Below are positions 43,926 to 52,366 of a stretch of 64,000 nt of DNA, piece by piece. The stretch comes from Cesiribacteraceae bacterium YIM B00369 (GTDB taxonomy: Bacteria; Bacteroidota; Bacteroidia; Cytophagales; Cyclobacteriaceae). The stretch covers positions 62,001 through 126,000 of the forward strand of contig JAFMYY010000005.1 of NCBI GenBank assembly GCA_017948555.1. Direction: 5' to 3'. Under the pieces are notes generated by a model. It was not told the DNA's origin and made no database searches. It saw nothing but the letters and a program-made list of their open reading frames with translations. Both the position numbers and the translations under genes were made by a program. Position 1 is the first letter of the stretch; every line of letters begins with the position of its first letter.

Positions 43926-45902
43926 ATGAAAATATCAAGTTTAACATTTATAGCATTTCAGCTTCTTCTTTCCCTTCTGCTTGCTGGTATTCCCGGAATG
44001 GGGTTTGCCGGCCAACCTGATGAAGGAATTTTAATTAAGGAAAACAGTCTTTGCATTACTTCCCCCGGAGGGAGTGGTTTCACCTGGTTTTATGATGAAG
44101 AACCTCTTGCAGGAGAAAATAAAGAAAGCATAGTGCCAAAAGAATCCGGTACTTTTACTGTACATTATACAGATGAAGCCGGAAGGCAGGAAAAAGAGAG
44201 TATTACAATTATAGTTTCAGAAGATGGCCGGATTATCAGGATTTTTACCATTGGAGACAGTACTGTTCAGGATTATGAAGCCCGCTGGTACCCCCGGGCC
44301 GGATGGGGACAGGTTTTGCAGTCTTTCTTTGATCCTGCAGGGGTTTCTGTAATTAACAGAGCAGTTGGTGGCACAAGCTCCAAAAGCTTTTATGATAGTT
44401 ACTGGCCTGCAGTTAAAGGTGAACTGCAGGCAGGTGATTATGTATTCATCCAGTTTGGCATTAATGACCGGGCAAGTGAGGCGTACAGAAGAGCCATGGG
44501 GGAAGATTTTAAAAATTATCTGCGCAGTTATGTTAATGAATCCAAAGCAATAGGCGCTATTCCGGTACTGGTATCTACGGTCCGCAGAGATAACTGGAAC
44601 GCTGATGGAACTATGTATAATAACTATCATGAACACCCTCAGATGGTAAGAGATGTGGCAGCTGAAATGGACGTTCCGCTTGTTGACCTGGACACTAAGA
44701 GCAAGGCAATGATGGAAGGCTTAGGTGAAGCATATACGGGCAGGTACTTCTATAATATTTACGAAGCGGGAGATTACCCGAACTATCCTAACGGAAGCAA
44801 TGATGATGTGCATTTCCAGGAAATGGGTGCAATTGAAATGGCTAAAATAGTAGTGGAGGAACTACAGGAGCTGGAGTCAGATGAAAACATCAGCAGGCTT
44901 ATTCCTCATATTAAACCTCAGTATGAGGTTATGGTTTCGCCTAATAAACCTGATGTTGGCATTACTACCAGGGCCACCACCTACCCTGCCGGCCTAACAA
45001 TTACCTTAAAGGCAATTCCGGCTGCAGGACATACATTTTTGTACTGGAAAGATGAGGAGGGAAACCTGATCAGCAATAACCTCATACACCAGTTTACCAT
45101 GAGCAATGAAAGCAGGCGTATAGTTGGTTACTTTGATGATGAGGAAACGGAAAATGACTGTAATGGTGATATGGGAGGCAGAGCAAAATATGATAACTGT
45201 GGTGTATGTGCAGGTGGTAATTCAAATGTTATACCTTGTACAGCATCTGTTCAGGCTGAAACAGTATGTATAGACGGAGGTGTGGAATCAGCCACTGAAG
45301 GTTTTATGGGTACCGGTTATGCGCGGGCAAAAAAAGAGACAGGAGCATCTATGGTCTGGTTTATGGATGGAGCCGGTGAAGAAGAATTCGGCCTGTCCAT
45401 CAGGTATTCAAATAACAGCGGGAATGACATTAAGGCTCAGTTAATGCTGAACGATGAGGAAGTAACTGAAATTAATTTCCCTGCTACCGGCGGCGCAGGC
45501 AATTGGGCAGCTGTAAGCCCGAACCTGAGTATTAAGAGGGGCTCCAATACCTTCAAATTGGTGGCATTGTCTGAAGCAGGACTTCCTGATATTGATTTAT
45601 TTTCATGGGGTGTGGATTTTGTCCGTCAAGGCAAGGGCACCTGCCCTTCCTTTATAACTGCTCTTAATTTGAATGAATCAGGTACTGGTATCCGTGTATT
45701 TCCAAATCCTTTCAGCGAACTGCTTGTACTTGAGGCGAAGGAGCCATTCCAATATAAAATTTATGACGTGAGTGGTAAAGTGCAGGCAGCAGGAAGCTGT
45801 CGGGGCCGTTGTGAAATTAAATCTGACCTCGCTCCAGGTTTTTATCATTTAGTAATTACCACAGGCAAGGGAAATTATACTACAAAAATTTTGAAAAAAT
45901 AA
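43926..45902 (+). CDS. T9SS-secreted SGNH esterase, rhamnogalacturonan acetylesterase-like (copy 2)
   Basis: 658 residues, the same length and domain order as copy 1. Seen: signal peptide (to about residue 28), SGNH domain with Ser112 in GDSTV, GIND (178-181) and Asp293/His296 in DDVHFQEMGA, an InlB-B-like domain (KPDVGITTRATTYPAGLTI), a Cys-rich module (DCNGDMGGRAKYDNCGVCAG), a carbohydrate-binding-like domain (AETVCIDGGVESATEGFMG) and a sorting domain (FPNPF, IYDVSGK). Block III reads GIND instead of GHND, and the regions between motifs are strongly diverged from copy 1, so substrate preference may differ. A duplication with long independent evolution is inferred. Both genes end at one bidirectional terminator. 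Confidence 0.88.
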   Translation: MKISSLTFIAFQLLLSLLLAGIPGMGFAGQPDEGILIKENSLCITSPGGSGFTWFYDEEPLAGENKESIVPKESGTFTVHYTDEAGRQEKESITIIVSEDGRIIRIFTIGDSTVQDYEARWYPRAGWGQVLQSFFDPAGVSVINRAVGGTSSKSFYDSYWPAVKGELQAGDYVFIQFGINDRASEAYRRAMGEDFKNYLRSYVNESKAIGAIPVLVSTVRRDNWNADGTMYNNYHEHPQMVRDVAAEMDVPLVDLDTKSKAMMEGLGEAYTGRYFYNIYEAGDYPNYPNGSNDDVHFQEMGAIEMAKIVVEELQELESDENISRLIPHIKPQYEVMVSPNKPDVGITTRATTYPAGLTITLKAIPAAGHTFLYWKDEEGNLISNNLIHQFTMSNESRRIVGYFDDEETENDCNGDMGGRAKYDNCGVCAGGNSNVIPCTASVQAETVCIDGGVESATEGFMGTGYARAKKETGASMVWFMDGAGEEEFGLSIRYSNNSGNDIKAQLMLNDEEVTEINFPATGGAGNWAAVSPNLSIKRGSNTFKLVALSEAGLPDIDLFSWGVDFVRQGKGTCPSFITALNLNESGTGIRVFPNPFSELLVLEAKEPFQYKIYDVSGKVQAAGSCRGRCEIKSDLAPGFYHLVITTGKGNYTTKILKK

Positions 45903-45966
45903 ATTCTTTCCTGAATTCCCTGTGATTAACTACTGTTGCAGGAAAAACAATTACAGGGGGAAATAC

Positions 45967-46007
45967 AAAAAAGAGGCTGCATTCTTTACGGGTGAAGCCT
46001 CTTTTTT
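45967..46007. terminator. Bidirectional terminator after the esterase pair
   Basis: AAAAAAGAGGCT (45967-45978) pairs with AGCCTCTTTTTT (45996-46007); runs of A and T on both sides serve the esterase transcript and the converging transporter gene. Confidence 0.88.
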
Positions 46008-46025
46008 GCATCTTCCCTCCTTATT

Positions 46026-47348
46026 TTATTTGGTTCGTTCCGGAAACCGGGTAAGAGACAGTAACAGCAACCCTGTTGCAAAAAAGATAATCATTGCAAG
46101 AGCACTGTATCTCATGTTCTGCGTAATCTGTTCAATAAGCCCGAAAGAAAAAGTCCCGATTACAATGGCCACCTTCTCCGACACCTCATATAAACTGAAA
46201 TAAGAGGCCGTATCTGCAGATTGTTCAGGTATAAGTTTAGAATAGGTTGATCTTGAAATTGATTGAATTCCCCCCAGCACCATGCCCAGGAATCCGGCCA
46301 TTACAAAGAACTGGATTTCTGTTTGCAGGTTATACGCCCCAACACATATACCAATCCAGATGGTTAACATAATCATAAGGGCAATTTTATTGCCCGACCG
46401 CCTGGCTACATAAGCAAATAAATACGAGCCCAGAATGGCCACTACCTGCAAAAATAAAACAGTAAGGATGAGTTTTTCGCCACTAAGCCCTATTACAGAT
46501 TCCCCGAACAGTGGTGCCAGTAAAATTACAGTTTGTACTCCCATGCTGTAAAAAAAGAAGGACAGCAGGAATTTTGGGGTACTTTCCATTATCCTTATTT
46601 CCTTCAGAACCTTTTTTAACTCCCGGAATCCTTTTTTCAAAATTCCTGAAGATATATTATGCTGCCCTGGTTGCTCTTTCAAATAGTAAAAGGCTATCTG
46701 AGAAAATGCAGCCCACCATACTCCAACCAGTAAAAAAGAGAACCGTGAGGCAGTGGATTTCCCCTCCAAACCAAACCATTCCGCATTGCTGATCATTGCA
46801 AGGTTCAGGATCAGCAGAATCATGCTCCCAAGATACCCCATTGAAAATCCGCGGGCACTTACCTGATCCATTCTGTCGGCGGTAACAATTTCCGGTAAAA
46901 ATGCATTATAAAAAACCAGTCCGCCAGCATAGCCAACGCTGGCCAGAACAGAAAAAATTATCCCCTGCTCAATATTTTCTCCCGTAAAAAAGTAAAGCGC
47001 CATACAGGAAATTGCTCCAAGGTAGGTGAAGCCTTTCATAAACTGTTTTTTCCTGCCACTGTAATCTGCCATACCGGAGAGAACAGGCGAAACAAGGGCA
47101 ATAAGCAAAAAGGAGACGGAAATAGCATAACTGTACAAAACAGTGTTCTTTACGGTCCAGCCAAAAAAAGTTACATTTTCTCCTCCAAAAGCTTCCCTGG
47201 TTACTGAACTGTAGTAGACAGGAAAAATAGTGGATGTAATGGTTAAATTATAAACACTGTTTGCCCAGTCGTAAGTGCACCATGCATTTATTACAGAAGG
47301 TTTGTTTTTCTGAACAGGAGTTTCTTCAGATTTTATCCGAGTAATCAT
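46026..47348 (-). CDS. MFS transporter, UMF1/Atg22-like
   Basis: 440 residues with about twelve membrane segments. Seen: a start typical of the UMF1 group, NAWCTYDWANSVYNLTITST, followed by IFPVYYSSVT; LSGMADYSGRKKQFMKGFTY as the MFS loop 2-3 motif; and GMVLGGIQSISRSTYSKLIP late in the protein, another family hallmark. Known: UMF1/Atg22 relatives include yeast vacuolar amino-acid effluxers; bacterial substrates are not established. The stop lies just after the esterase terminator and there is no shared transcription with them. Confidence 0.87.
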   Translation of the reverse strand: MITRIKSEETPVQKNKPSVINAWCTYDWANSVYNLTITSTIFPVYYSSVTREAFGGENVTFFGWTVKNTVLYSYAISVSFLLIALVSPVLSGMADYSGRKKQFMKGFTYLGAISCMALYFFTGENIEQGIIFSVLASVGYAGGLVFYNAFLPEIVTADRMDQVSARGFSMGYLGSMILLILNLAMISNAEWFGLEGKSTASRFSFLLVGVWWAAFSQIAFYYLKEQPGQHNISSGILKKGFRELKKVLKEIRIMESTPKFLLSFFFYSMGVQTVILLAPLFGESVIGLSGEKLILTVLFLQVVAILGSYLFAYVARRSGNKIALMIMLTIWIGICVGAYNLQTEIQFFVMAGFLGMVLGGIQSISRSTYSKLIPEQSADTASYFSLYEVSEKVAIVIGTFSFGLIEQITQNMRYSALAMIIFFATGLLLLSLTRFPERTK

Positions 47349-47635
47349 GTGTAGGTTTAAATGTTTTGAAGTGCTAATATAAGCGGATCTTTTTCGATTT
47401 TATAATTATCATTTGTGACCCAATTATACCACTTTTAAACTGCCGGATTAATTCAGCTTTAATTCAATATTAAAATAAGTGTGGTTTATCTGAGGGAAAC
47501 TTCCCTTGTGCCGGGGAATTCCTGAGTGCCGTACAATATTCAATTTCTGCTGATTTTATGGGAGCTAATGGTATTCCAGCTAAAATGTGAAAAAAAATTA
47601 ACTACAAAGTCAGCCTGAAATTTGGTTTTTATTTT

Positions 47636-47648
47636 TGTCATTCTGACA
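47636..47648. promoter_or_regulatory. TGTCA-N3-TGACA palindrome
   Basis: Perfect five-base arms TGTCA and TGACA around TTC, about 130 bases before the small conserved gene. A related half-site (TTCTGTCATTTT) follows within 25 bases. Spacing to the -7 candidate is compatible with a role at the promoter. Confidence 0.4.
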
Positions 47649-47687
47649 TTAAAAACAAAATTCTGTCATTTTATCAGTTTAATTGTG

Positions 47688-47695
47688 TATCTTTA
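47688..47695 (+). promoter_or_regulatory. Candidate -7 promoter element
   Basis: TATCTTTA differs from TAnnTTTG only at the last base. It faces the 65-residue gene at 47780, leaving a leader of about 80 bases. Confidence 0.35.
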
Positions 47696-47779
47696 AGAAT
47701 ATGAGGTTTTAAAATTTGATCTTCCCCCTGTTACTCCCGGGAAGGCAATCCTCCAGTTTGACATTAATATATAGAAAAA

Positions 47780-47977
47780 ATGGGAAGACCAGCTGTAAAA
47801 GAAGTAAAGCTAAAAAGCGGTTTTTATATTGAAGTTTCCTCCAGTGGATCTCAAAAAGGAATCAAGATAAGAAGAGAAACTCAGGACCAGATTAAGGCCC
47901 TGATGCGTTATTATGAAAATTCTTATCAGGTTCGCTACCTCGGCGAAATTGAAAACGGAAAAGTAAAAACAAAATAA
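47780..47977 (+). CDS. Small conserved-looking basic protein
   Basis: 65 residues: GRPAVKEVKLKSGFYIEVSS, then KGIKIRRETQDQIKALMRYY and a strand RYLGEIENGKVKTK. Basic, beta-alpha-beta-like, with no signal peptide or Cys. It looks like a real small cytoplasmic protein of the phylum; I know no function. It has its own promoter candidate and terminator, so it is a monocistronic unit. Confidence 0.65.
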   Translation: MGRPAVKEVKLKSGFYIEVSSSGSQKGIKIRRETQDQIKALMRYYENSYQVRYLGEIENGKVKTK

Positions 47978-47991
47978 TTAAAATACCCGGA

Positions 47992-48028
47992 GGCCATGAA
48001 AGAAAATTTCATGGTCTTTGTTTTTTTT
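47992..48028 (+). terminator. Terminator after the 65-residue gene
   Basis: Arms GGCCATGAAA (47992-48001) and TTTCATGGTC (48007-48016; one G-U pair) followed by TTTGTTTTTTTT. Confidence 0.85.
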
Positions 48029-48116
48029 CAGGTTTCCATTATAGACGGGAATCATTTAAAATAAAAATAAGTAAACCTTTCACTTTTTATAAAGTTGAAG
48101 GATAAAACTTATTCTT

Positions 48117-49655
48117 ATGTCTATAATAGGAAAAATAATAAAGAAAGTAGTGGATGTCTCAAGCAGTCTTTCCACCCCGGAAGACGCTGAAAAAGCGCAG
48201 GAAAGAGTTCTGGAAATGCTGCTTCAGAAAGCTGAGAATACATCTTTTGGCCGCGCTTATAACTTCAGACAAATTTTAGACTCTTCCGACCCTCAAAAGG
48301 AGTTCTCAGCTACGGTTCCTCTCCATGATTATAATAAAATATATGAAGAATGGTGGAAACAGCAGACAGAGGGCAAAGAAGATGTTACATGGCCTGGTAA
48401 AACCGCCTACTTTGCACTAAGCGCCGGAACTACCGGTAAAACAAGCAAAAAGATCCCGGTAACCGACGATCTGCTATCAGAAATAAGAGAAACCGGCATA
48501 AAACAAGCTCTGGTTCTTTCTGATTTTGACCTTCCTGAAGAATTTTTTCAGAGTAATGTACTGATGCTCAGCAGCAGTACAAACCTTAAAAAAGAACACG
48601 ACCATGAGGAAGGCGAAATAAGTGCAATCAGCGCAAGTAACATCCCTTACTGGTTCAGGGGCTTCTATAAGCCTGAAATAGAAATAGCTTCCATAGATGA
48701 CTGGGAGGAAAGGATTCTGGAAATTGCTAAAAAAGCTCCTGAATGGAATATTGGCGCTCTTTCGGGAATACCATCATGGATTGAGCTGATGTTGAAAAAG
48801 GTGGTTTCCTATAACAACCTGAATAATATCCACGAAATCTGGCCTAATCTTTCTGTTTACACCACCGGAGGGACTGCTTTTGGTCCGTACAGGAAAAGTA
48901 TGGAAAAATTACTGGCGCGCCCTTTAATTTACCTGGATACCTATCTTGCTTCTGAAGGCTTTTTAGCCTATCAGAAACGTGCGAATGATAATATGGCAAT
49001 GGCCCTTTCTTACGATACCGGCATTTATTTTGAATTTATCCCTTTTGAAGAAAAGTATTTTGATGATAACGGAGCCCCCCTGCCCGATGCTCCTGCCTAT
49101 CCCCTGAAAGAGGTGGAAGAAAATAAGAATTATGCCATTATTATTTCCACTGTTGCCGGTGCCTGGCGCTACAGTATTGGAGACACAGTTAAAATTACTG
49201 ACAAATCAGGAAGTGAAATTATTATTACCGGCCGCACAAAACATTTTATGAATGTAGCAGGCTCTCAATTGTCGGTAAACCAAATGAATGATGCCTTACG
49301 TGAGTTAGAAGAAAAGAATGATATTACCATTCCGGAGTTTACCATGTCGGCTGTAAAAAAGGAAGATAAGTACCTCCACCGCTGGTACTTAGGTTTGGAG
49401 GAAGAAAAAGATGTTTCTCTGGAAAAGCTCATTACTGAACTCGATGAAACCCTGAAGAACAATAATAAAAGTTACAGAGGAGCACGTAAAAAAGCTTTGG
49501 GAGGTGTGGAAATTAAAATTGTTCCTAAGGACTATTTTTATGACTGGGCTGAAAGGGAAAAAAAGAAAGGCGGACAGGTGAAAACCCCAAGGATGATGAA
49601 GGAAGAACAATTTGCTAAATGGGAAAATTTCATCCGTGAAAAACAATCTTCTTAA
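48117..49655 (+). CDS. GH3-family acyl-adenylate/amide synthetase-like protein
   Basis: 512 residues. Seen: an N-terminal helical part (VSSSLSTPEDAEKAQERVLE), ATP-binding ALSAGTTGKTSKKIPVTDDL, a central YTTGGTAFGPYRKSMEKL, a YLASEGFLAY segment, AIIISTVAGAWRYSIGDTVK and ITGRTKHFMNVAGSQL, and a C-terminal domain to the end. This matches the GH3 auxin-responsive family. Known: plant GH3 enzymes join jasmonate or auxin to amino acids via an adenylate; bacterial homologues are common in Bacteroidota but mostly uncharacterised. The acid and amine are unknown, and no partner enzyme lies nearby. Confidence 0.9.
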   Translation: MSIIGKIIKKVVDVSSSLSTPEDAEKAQERVLEMLLQKAENTSFGRAYNFRQILDSSDPQKEFSATVPLHDYNKIYEEWWKQQTEGKEDVTWPGKTAYFALSAGTTGKTSKKIPVTDDLLSEIRETGIKQALVLSDFDLPEEFFQSNVLMLSSSTNLKKEHDHEEGEISAISASNIPYWFRGFYKPEIEIASIDDWEERILEIAKKAPEWNIGALSGIPSWIELMLKKVVSYNNLNNIHEIWPNLSVYTTGGTAFGPYRKSMEKLLARPLIYLDTYLASEGFLAYQKRANDNMAMALSYDTGIYFEFIPFEEKYFDDNGAPLPDAPAYPLKEVEENKNYAIIISTVAGAWRYSIGDTVKITDKSGSEIIITGRTKHFMNVAGSQLSVNQMNDALRELEEKNDITIPEFTMSAVKKEDKYLHRWYLGLEEEKDVSLEKLITELDETLKNNNKSYRGARKKALGGVEIKIVPKDYFYDWAEREKKKGGQVKTPRMMKEEQFAKWENFIREKQSS

Positions 49656-49700
49656 ATCACTGGCAGGATGGAAAAATTTAATACGGTATAGATTAAGTTA

Positions 49701-49750
49701 AGGAAGTTCCGGAATATATCAATATAGCATTCCGGGACTTTTCCTGTTTT
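49701..49750 (+). terminator. Terminator after the GH3 gene
   Basis: AGTTCCGGAAT (49705-49715) pairs with ATTCCGGGACT (49729-49739; one G-U pair), flanked by further complementary AGGAA and TTCCT, with a short T-run inside the right flank. Confidence 0.7.
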
Positions 49751-49780
49751 ACGACTTATAAATTGCCATACCCTTCGGGC

Positions 49781-50602
49781 ATGAAGATAAAAGATAAAGC
49801 ATGGTATTATAGAGTAGTTTACAAACTGGCACGCTTTGGCTGCTATTCTTTAGGAATAGTGTATGTACTTGTTGGCGGAATAGCTATTTCCTCTTTATTT
49901 AAAATGGCCGATGATGCTGCAGACGAAGAAAGAATTATATATTTTCTGCTGGATTTGCCCCTGGGCTGGTTAATAATTTTGTTTGTTGTTATTGGATTAA
50001 CAGGATACATTATCTGGAGATTATTCGAGGCCTTTACCGATCCGTATGATTTTGGGAATGCCCCTGAAGGGCTGATGAAAAGAGCAGGAGTAGCCATAAG
50101 TGCCGGTGCCTACGGTGCAATGGCTTATTCGACGGTTAATGTCGCTATTGAAAAAAGTGGCGGCATGGAGTCCGGTGAAGCAAGTCAGCAGCTGATGGTT
50201 GGCCAGGTTTTGGAATGGTGGGCAGGATCATGGCTTGTAGGGGCAGCAGGCTTAATAACATTTGTTGTAGGCTTAGTTCAGTTCAGATTTGTTATCCAGG
50301 GGCAGTATAATAAAAGGCTGGATATTAACCATTTTACCTCTTTACAAAAGAAAGGTATACATACACTGGCTTATGCAGGTTATTTTGCCCGCGGAATTAT
50401 ACTCCTGATTCTGGGATATTTTTTATTCAAAGCAGGTATAAATTCCAATCCCTATGCTGTAGGTGATACAGATTCAGCTTTTGATTTTATAGGTGGAGGA
50501 TTATTCGGAAATATTATGTTCTTTCTTGTAGCCCTGGGTACTGCATGCTATGGCTTTTTGATGTTTGTTTTAGGAAGCTTTTATAAATTCCGGAAAGGTT
50601 AA
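49781..50602 (+). CDS. DUF1206-like membrane protein
   Basis: 273 residues from ATG 49781 (a TTG at 49763 would add six residues). Seen: six predicted membrane segments arranged as three similar pairs, each beginning with a Gly/Ala/Tyr-rich segment such as RFGCYSLGIVYVLVGGIAIS, AGVAISAGAYGAMAYSTVNV and LAYAGYFARGIILLILGYFL; this internal triplication is the DUF1206 hallmark. A conserved-looking RLFEAFTDPYDFG loop follows the first pair. Function unknown. Single gene. Confidence 0.82.
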   Translation: MKIKDKAWYYRVVYKLARFGCYSLGIVYVLVGGIAISSLFKMADDAADEERIIYFLLDLPLGWLIILFVVIGLTGYIIWRLFEAFTDPYDFGNAPEGLMKRAGVAISAGAYGAMAYSTVNVAIEKSGGMESGEASQQLMVGQVLEWWAGSWLVGAAGLITFVVGLVQFRFVIQGQYNKRLDINHFTSLQKKGIHTLAYAGYFARGIILLILGYFLFKAGINSNPYAVGDTDSAFDFIGGGLFGNIMFFLVALGTACYGFLMFVLGSFYKFRKG

Positions 50603-50751
50603 ATTGGCAGGATTTTAAAAAGTCCAAATTATTTTACAACCTTTCTGTAGGCGAACCGTAAATACAAACAACGAACAAATAAATATTGTTTCGTCTATTT
50701 TTTGAACTGAATTTATAATTCATTTTTTTAACTACCAAAGAAAATCTCAAT

Positions 50752-50784
50752 ACCCGGCAGCATTAAAAAACTGCCGGGTTTTTT
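50752..50784 (+). terminator. Terminator about 150 bases downstream of the DUF1206-like gene
   Basis: Perfect arms ACCCGGCAG (50752-50760) and CTGCCGGGT (50771-50779), then a T-run. The 150-base gap between stop and terminator means a long 3' leader or a small RNA; the intervening sequence is AT-rich without other structure. Confidence 0.85.
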
Positions 50785-50855
50785 GTGAACAATCCTTTTT
50801 ATTCCTGAATTTAATCAAAAAAGTATTGAATAAAATCTCAAATCGGACGATTTTT

Positions 50856-51968
50856 TTAAATATGAGTTCTCTTAATGGTAATATTTAATTCCTGTTCTAT
50901 CTGCTTTAACCGCTTTAAATCCTGGGAAGCAACTATGCTTAAAGAAAGCCCTTCTTTACCTGCCCTGGCAGTACGGCCACTTCGGTGTGTGTAGTACTCC
51001 ACCTGGTCCGGAAGCTGAAAATGTACTACATAAGCAAGATTTTCCACATCAATGCCCCTTGCAGATATGTCGGTGGCAATAAGGATCTGAAGTTTATGGT
51101 TTTTAAAGGCTCTCATAACTTTGTCCCGTTCCTTTTGCATCAGATCGCCATGGATTGCATCTGCTGAAAAGTTTTTGGCCATCAGTTGTTTCGCCAGGGT
51201 TTGAACAGCAGCTTTGGTTTTACAAAAAATAATTCCCCTGTTCTCTCCCTGCTCCTTTAAGAACTTCACCAGCAGGTTAACTTTCTCCACATCCAGGCAT
51301 TCCACATACTGATGATCAATAGCTGCATTAACAAGGCTGTCTTTATCTATTTCAACTTTTAATGCATCAGGCGCCATATAGGTCTTTATGATTTGTTTAA
51401 TTTCCTGAGGCATGGTAGCAGAAAATAACCAGGTGTTTCTTTTTCCCTGAGTAAACTCCAGTATCTGGTCAAGCTCTTTTTTAAAACCCATGCTCAGCAT
51501 CTCATCCGCTTCATCAAGGACTACTGTGGTAACATTGCTGATGTCTATGGCTTTTCGCTCCACCAGGTCAATTAACCGCCCCGGAGTAGCCACTACTATC
51601 TGGGTAGGTCTGTTTAGTGCCCTTATTTGTATATCAATTTTTTCTCCACCGTATACAGCTTCAACAAATATTTTTTCTGAATATTTTGTAAAACGGAACA
51701 ATTGCCTGGCTATTTGCTGGCCCAGCTCTCTTGTGGGAGATAATACAAGGGCCTGCACATTGTTGTTTTTCGGATCCACCCTATGCAGGAGCGGCAATCC
51801 GAAGGCAGCTGTTTTTCCTGTTCCCGTCTGGGCCTGGCCGATAAAATCAGTGCCTTTAGTTAAAAGAAAAGGAATGGCCTTTTTTTGTATTTCTGTAGGT
51901 TCAAAAATATTATTTTCCTGTAACGCCTGGATGTATTCCTTTGAAATACCTAATTCCTTGAAAGTCAT
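50856..51968 (-). CDS. DEAD-box RNA helicase
   Basis: 370 residues. Seen: Q motif region (FKELGISKEYIQALQENNIF), Walker A AQTGTGKT (46-53), DEAD (152-155), SAT, and motif VI HRSGRTARAG. The protein stops soon after the second RecA domain (LKQIEQELNITIKRTHI), so it lacks the basic C-terminal extension of DeaD/CsdA. Known: DEAD-box helicases unwind short RNA duplexes in ribosome assembly and RNA decay. Single gene on the minus strand with a long upstream region (51969-52366). Confidence 0.93.
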   Translation of the reverse strand: MTFKELGISKEYIQALQENNIFEPTEIQKKAIPFLLTKGTDFIGQAQTGTGKTAAFGLPLLHRVDPKNNNVQALVLSPTRELGQQIARQLFRFTKYSEKIFVEAVYGGEKIDIQIRALNRPTQIVVATPGRLIDLVERKAIDISNVTTVVLDEADEMLSMGFKKELDQILEFTQGKRNTWLFSATMPQEIKQIIKTYMAPDALKVEIDKDSLVNAAIDHQYVECLDVEKVNLLVKFLKEQGENRGIIFCKTKAAVQTLAKQLMAKNFSADAIHGDLMQKERDKVMRAFKNHKLQILIATDISARGIDVENLAYVVHFQLPDQVEYYTHRSGRTARAGKEGLSLSIVASQDLKRLKQIEQELNITIKRTHI

Positions 51969-52366
51969 TTTATTATTGTTTTTTGAATTTTAAAAACAGC
52001 CCTTTGAATGGACTTTGTACTCCTCCGGATCCTTTTGCCAAAGGTTTGGATAGGCTAAAGGTTCACTGGAAACAAAAGTTTGTAAAAATTAAATTACCAG
52101 GAGATTAACCTTGCAGAAGAATTTTTTTCAAAAGCCTATATGAATCCTGCTCTTACATTAAAACCAGCATCATATTTATTTATACCTGCAATATAATCCC
52201 TTATTTTAGTAACATAAGGTTGTTTTTTTAGTTATTTTATTAATTCATTTTTGCTTGTGGCTAACCACATGCCAGGTCCTGCCGGTTTTTGTAATTCTCT
52301 TGCTGCTGATCATCGGGGTTTTTCGTAAAGCCTGCCGGAATTTAAATTATAACTTGAAAAAACCGG
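51969..52366. other. Divergent intergenic region upstream of the helicase and PerM-type gene
   Basis: About 400 bases. No supported gene. A long 5' leader for the helicase is possible, as for cold-regulated helicases elsewhere, but no conserved box was recognised here. Confidence 0.45.

Larger units (their letters stand above)
47349..47779. other. Intergenic region with palindrome and promoter candidate
   Basis: 431 AT-rich bases between divergent genes. It contains a TGTCA-TTC-TGACA palindrome (47636-47648), a second similar half-site TTCTGTCATTTTATCA just downstream, and a -7-like element at 47688-47695. Confidence 0.5.
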
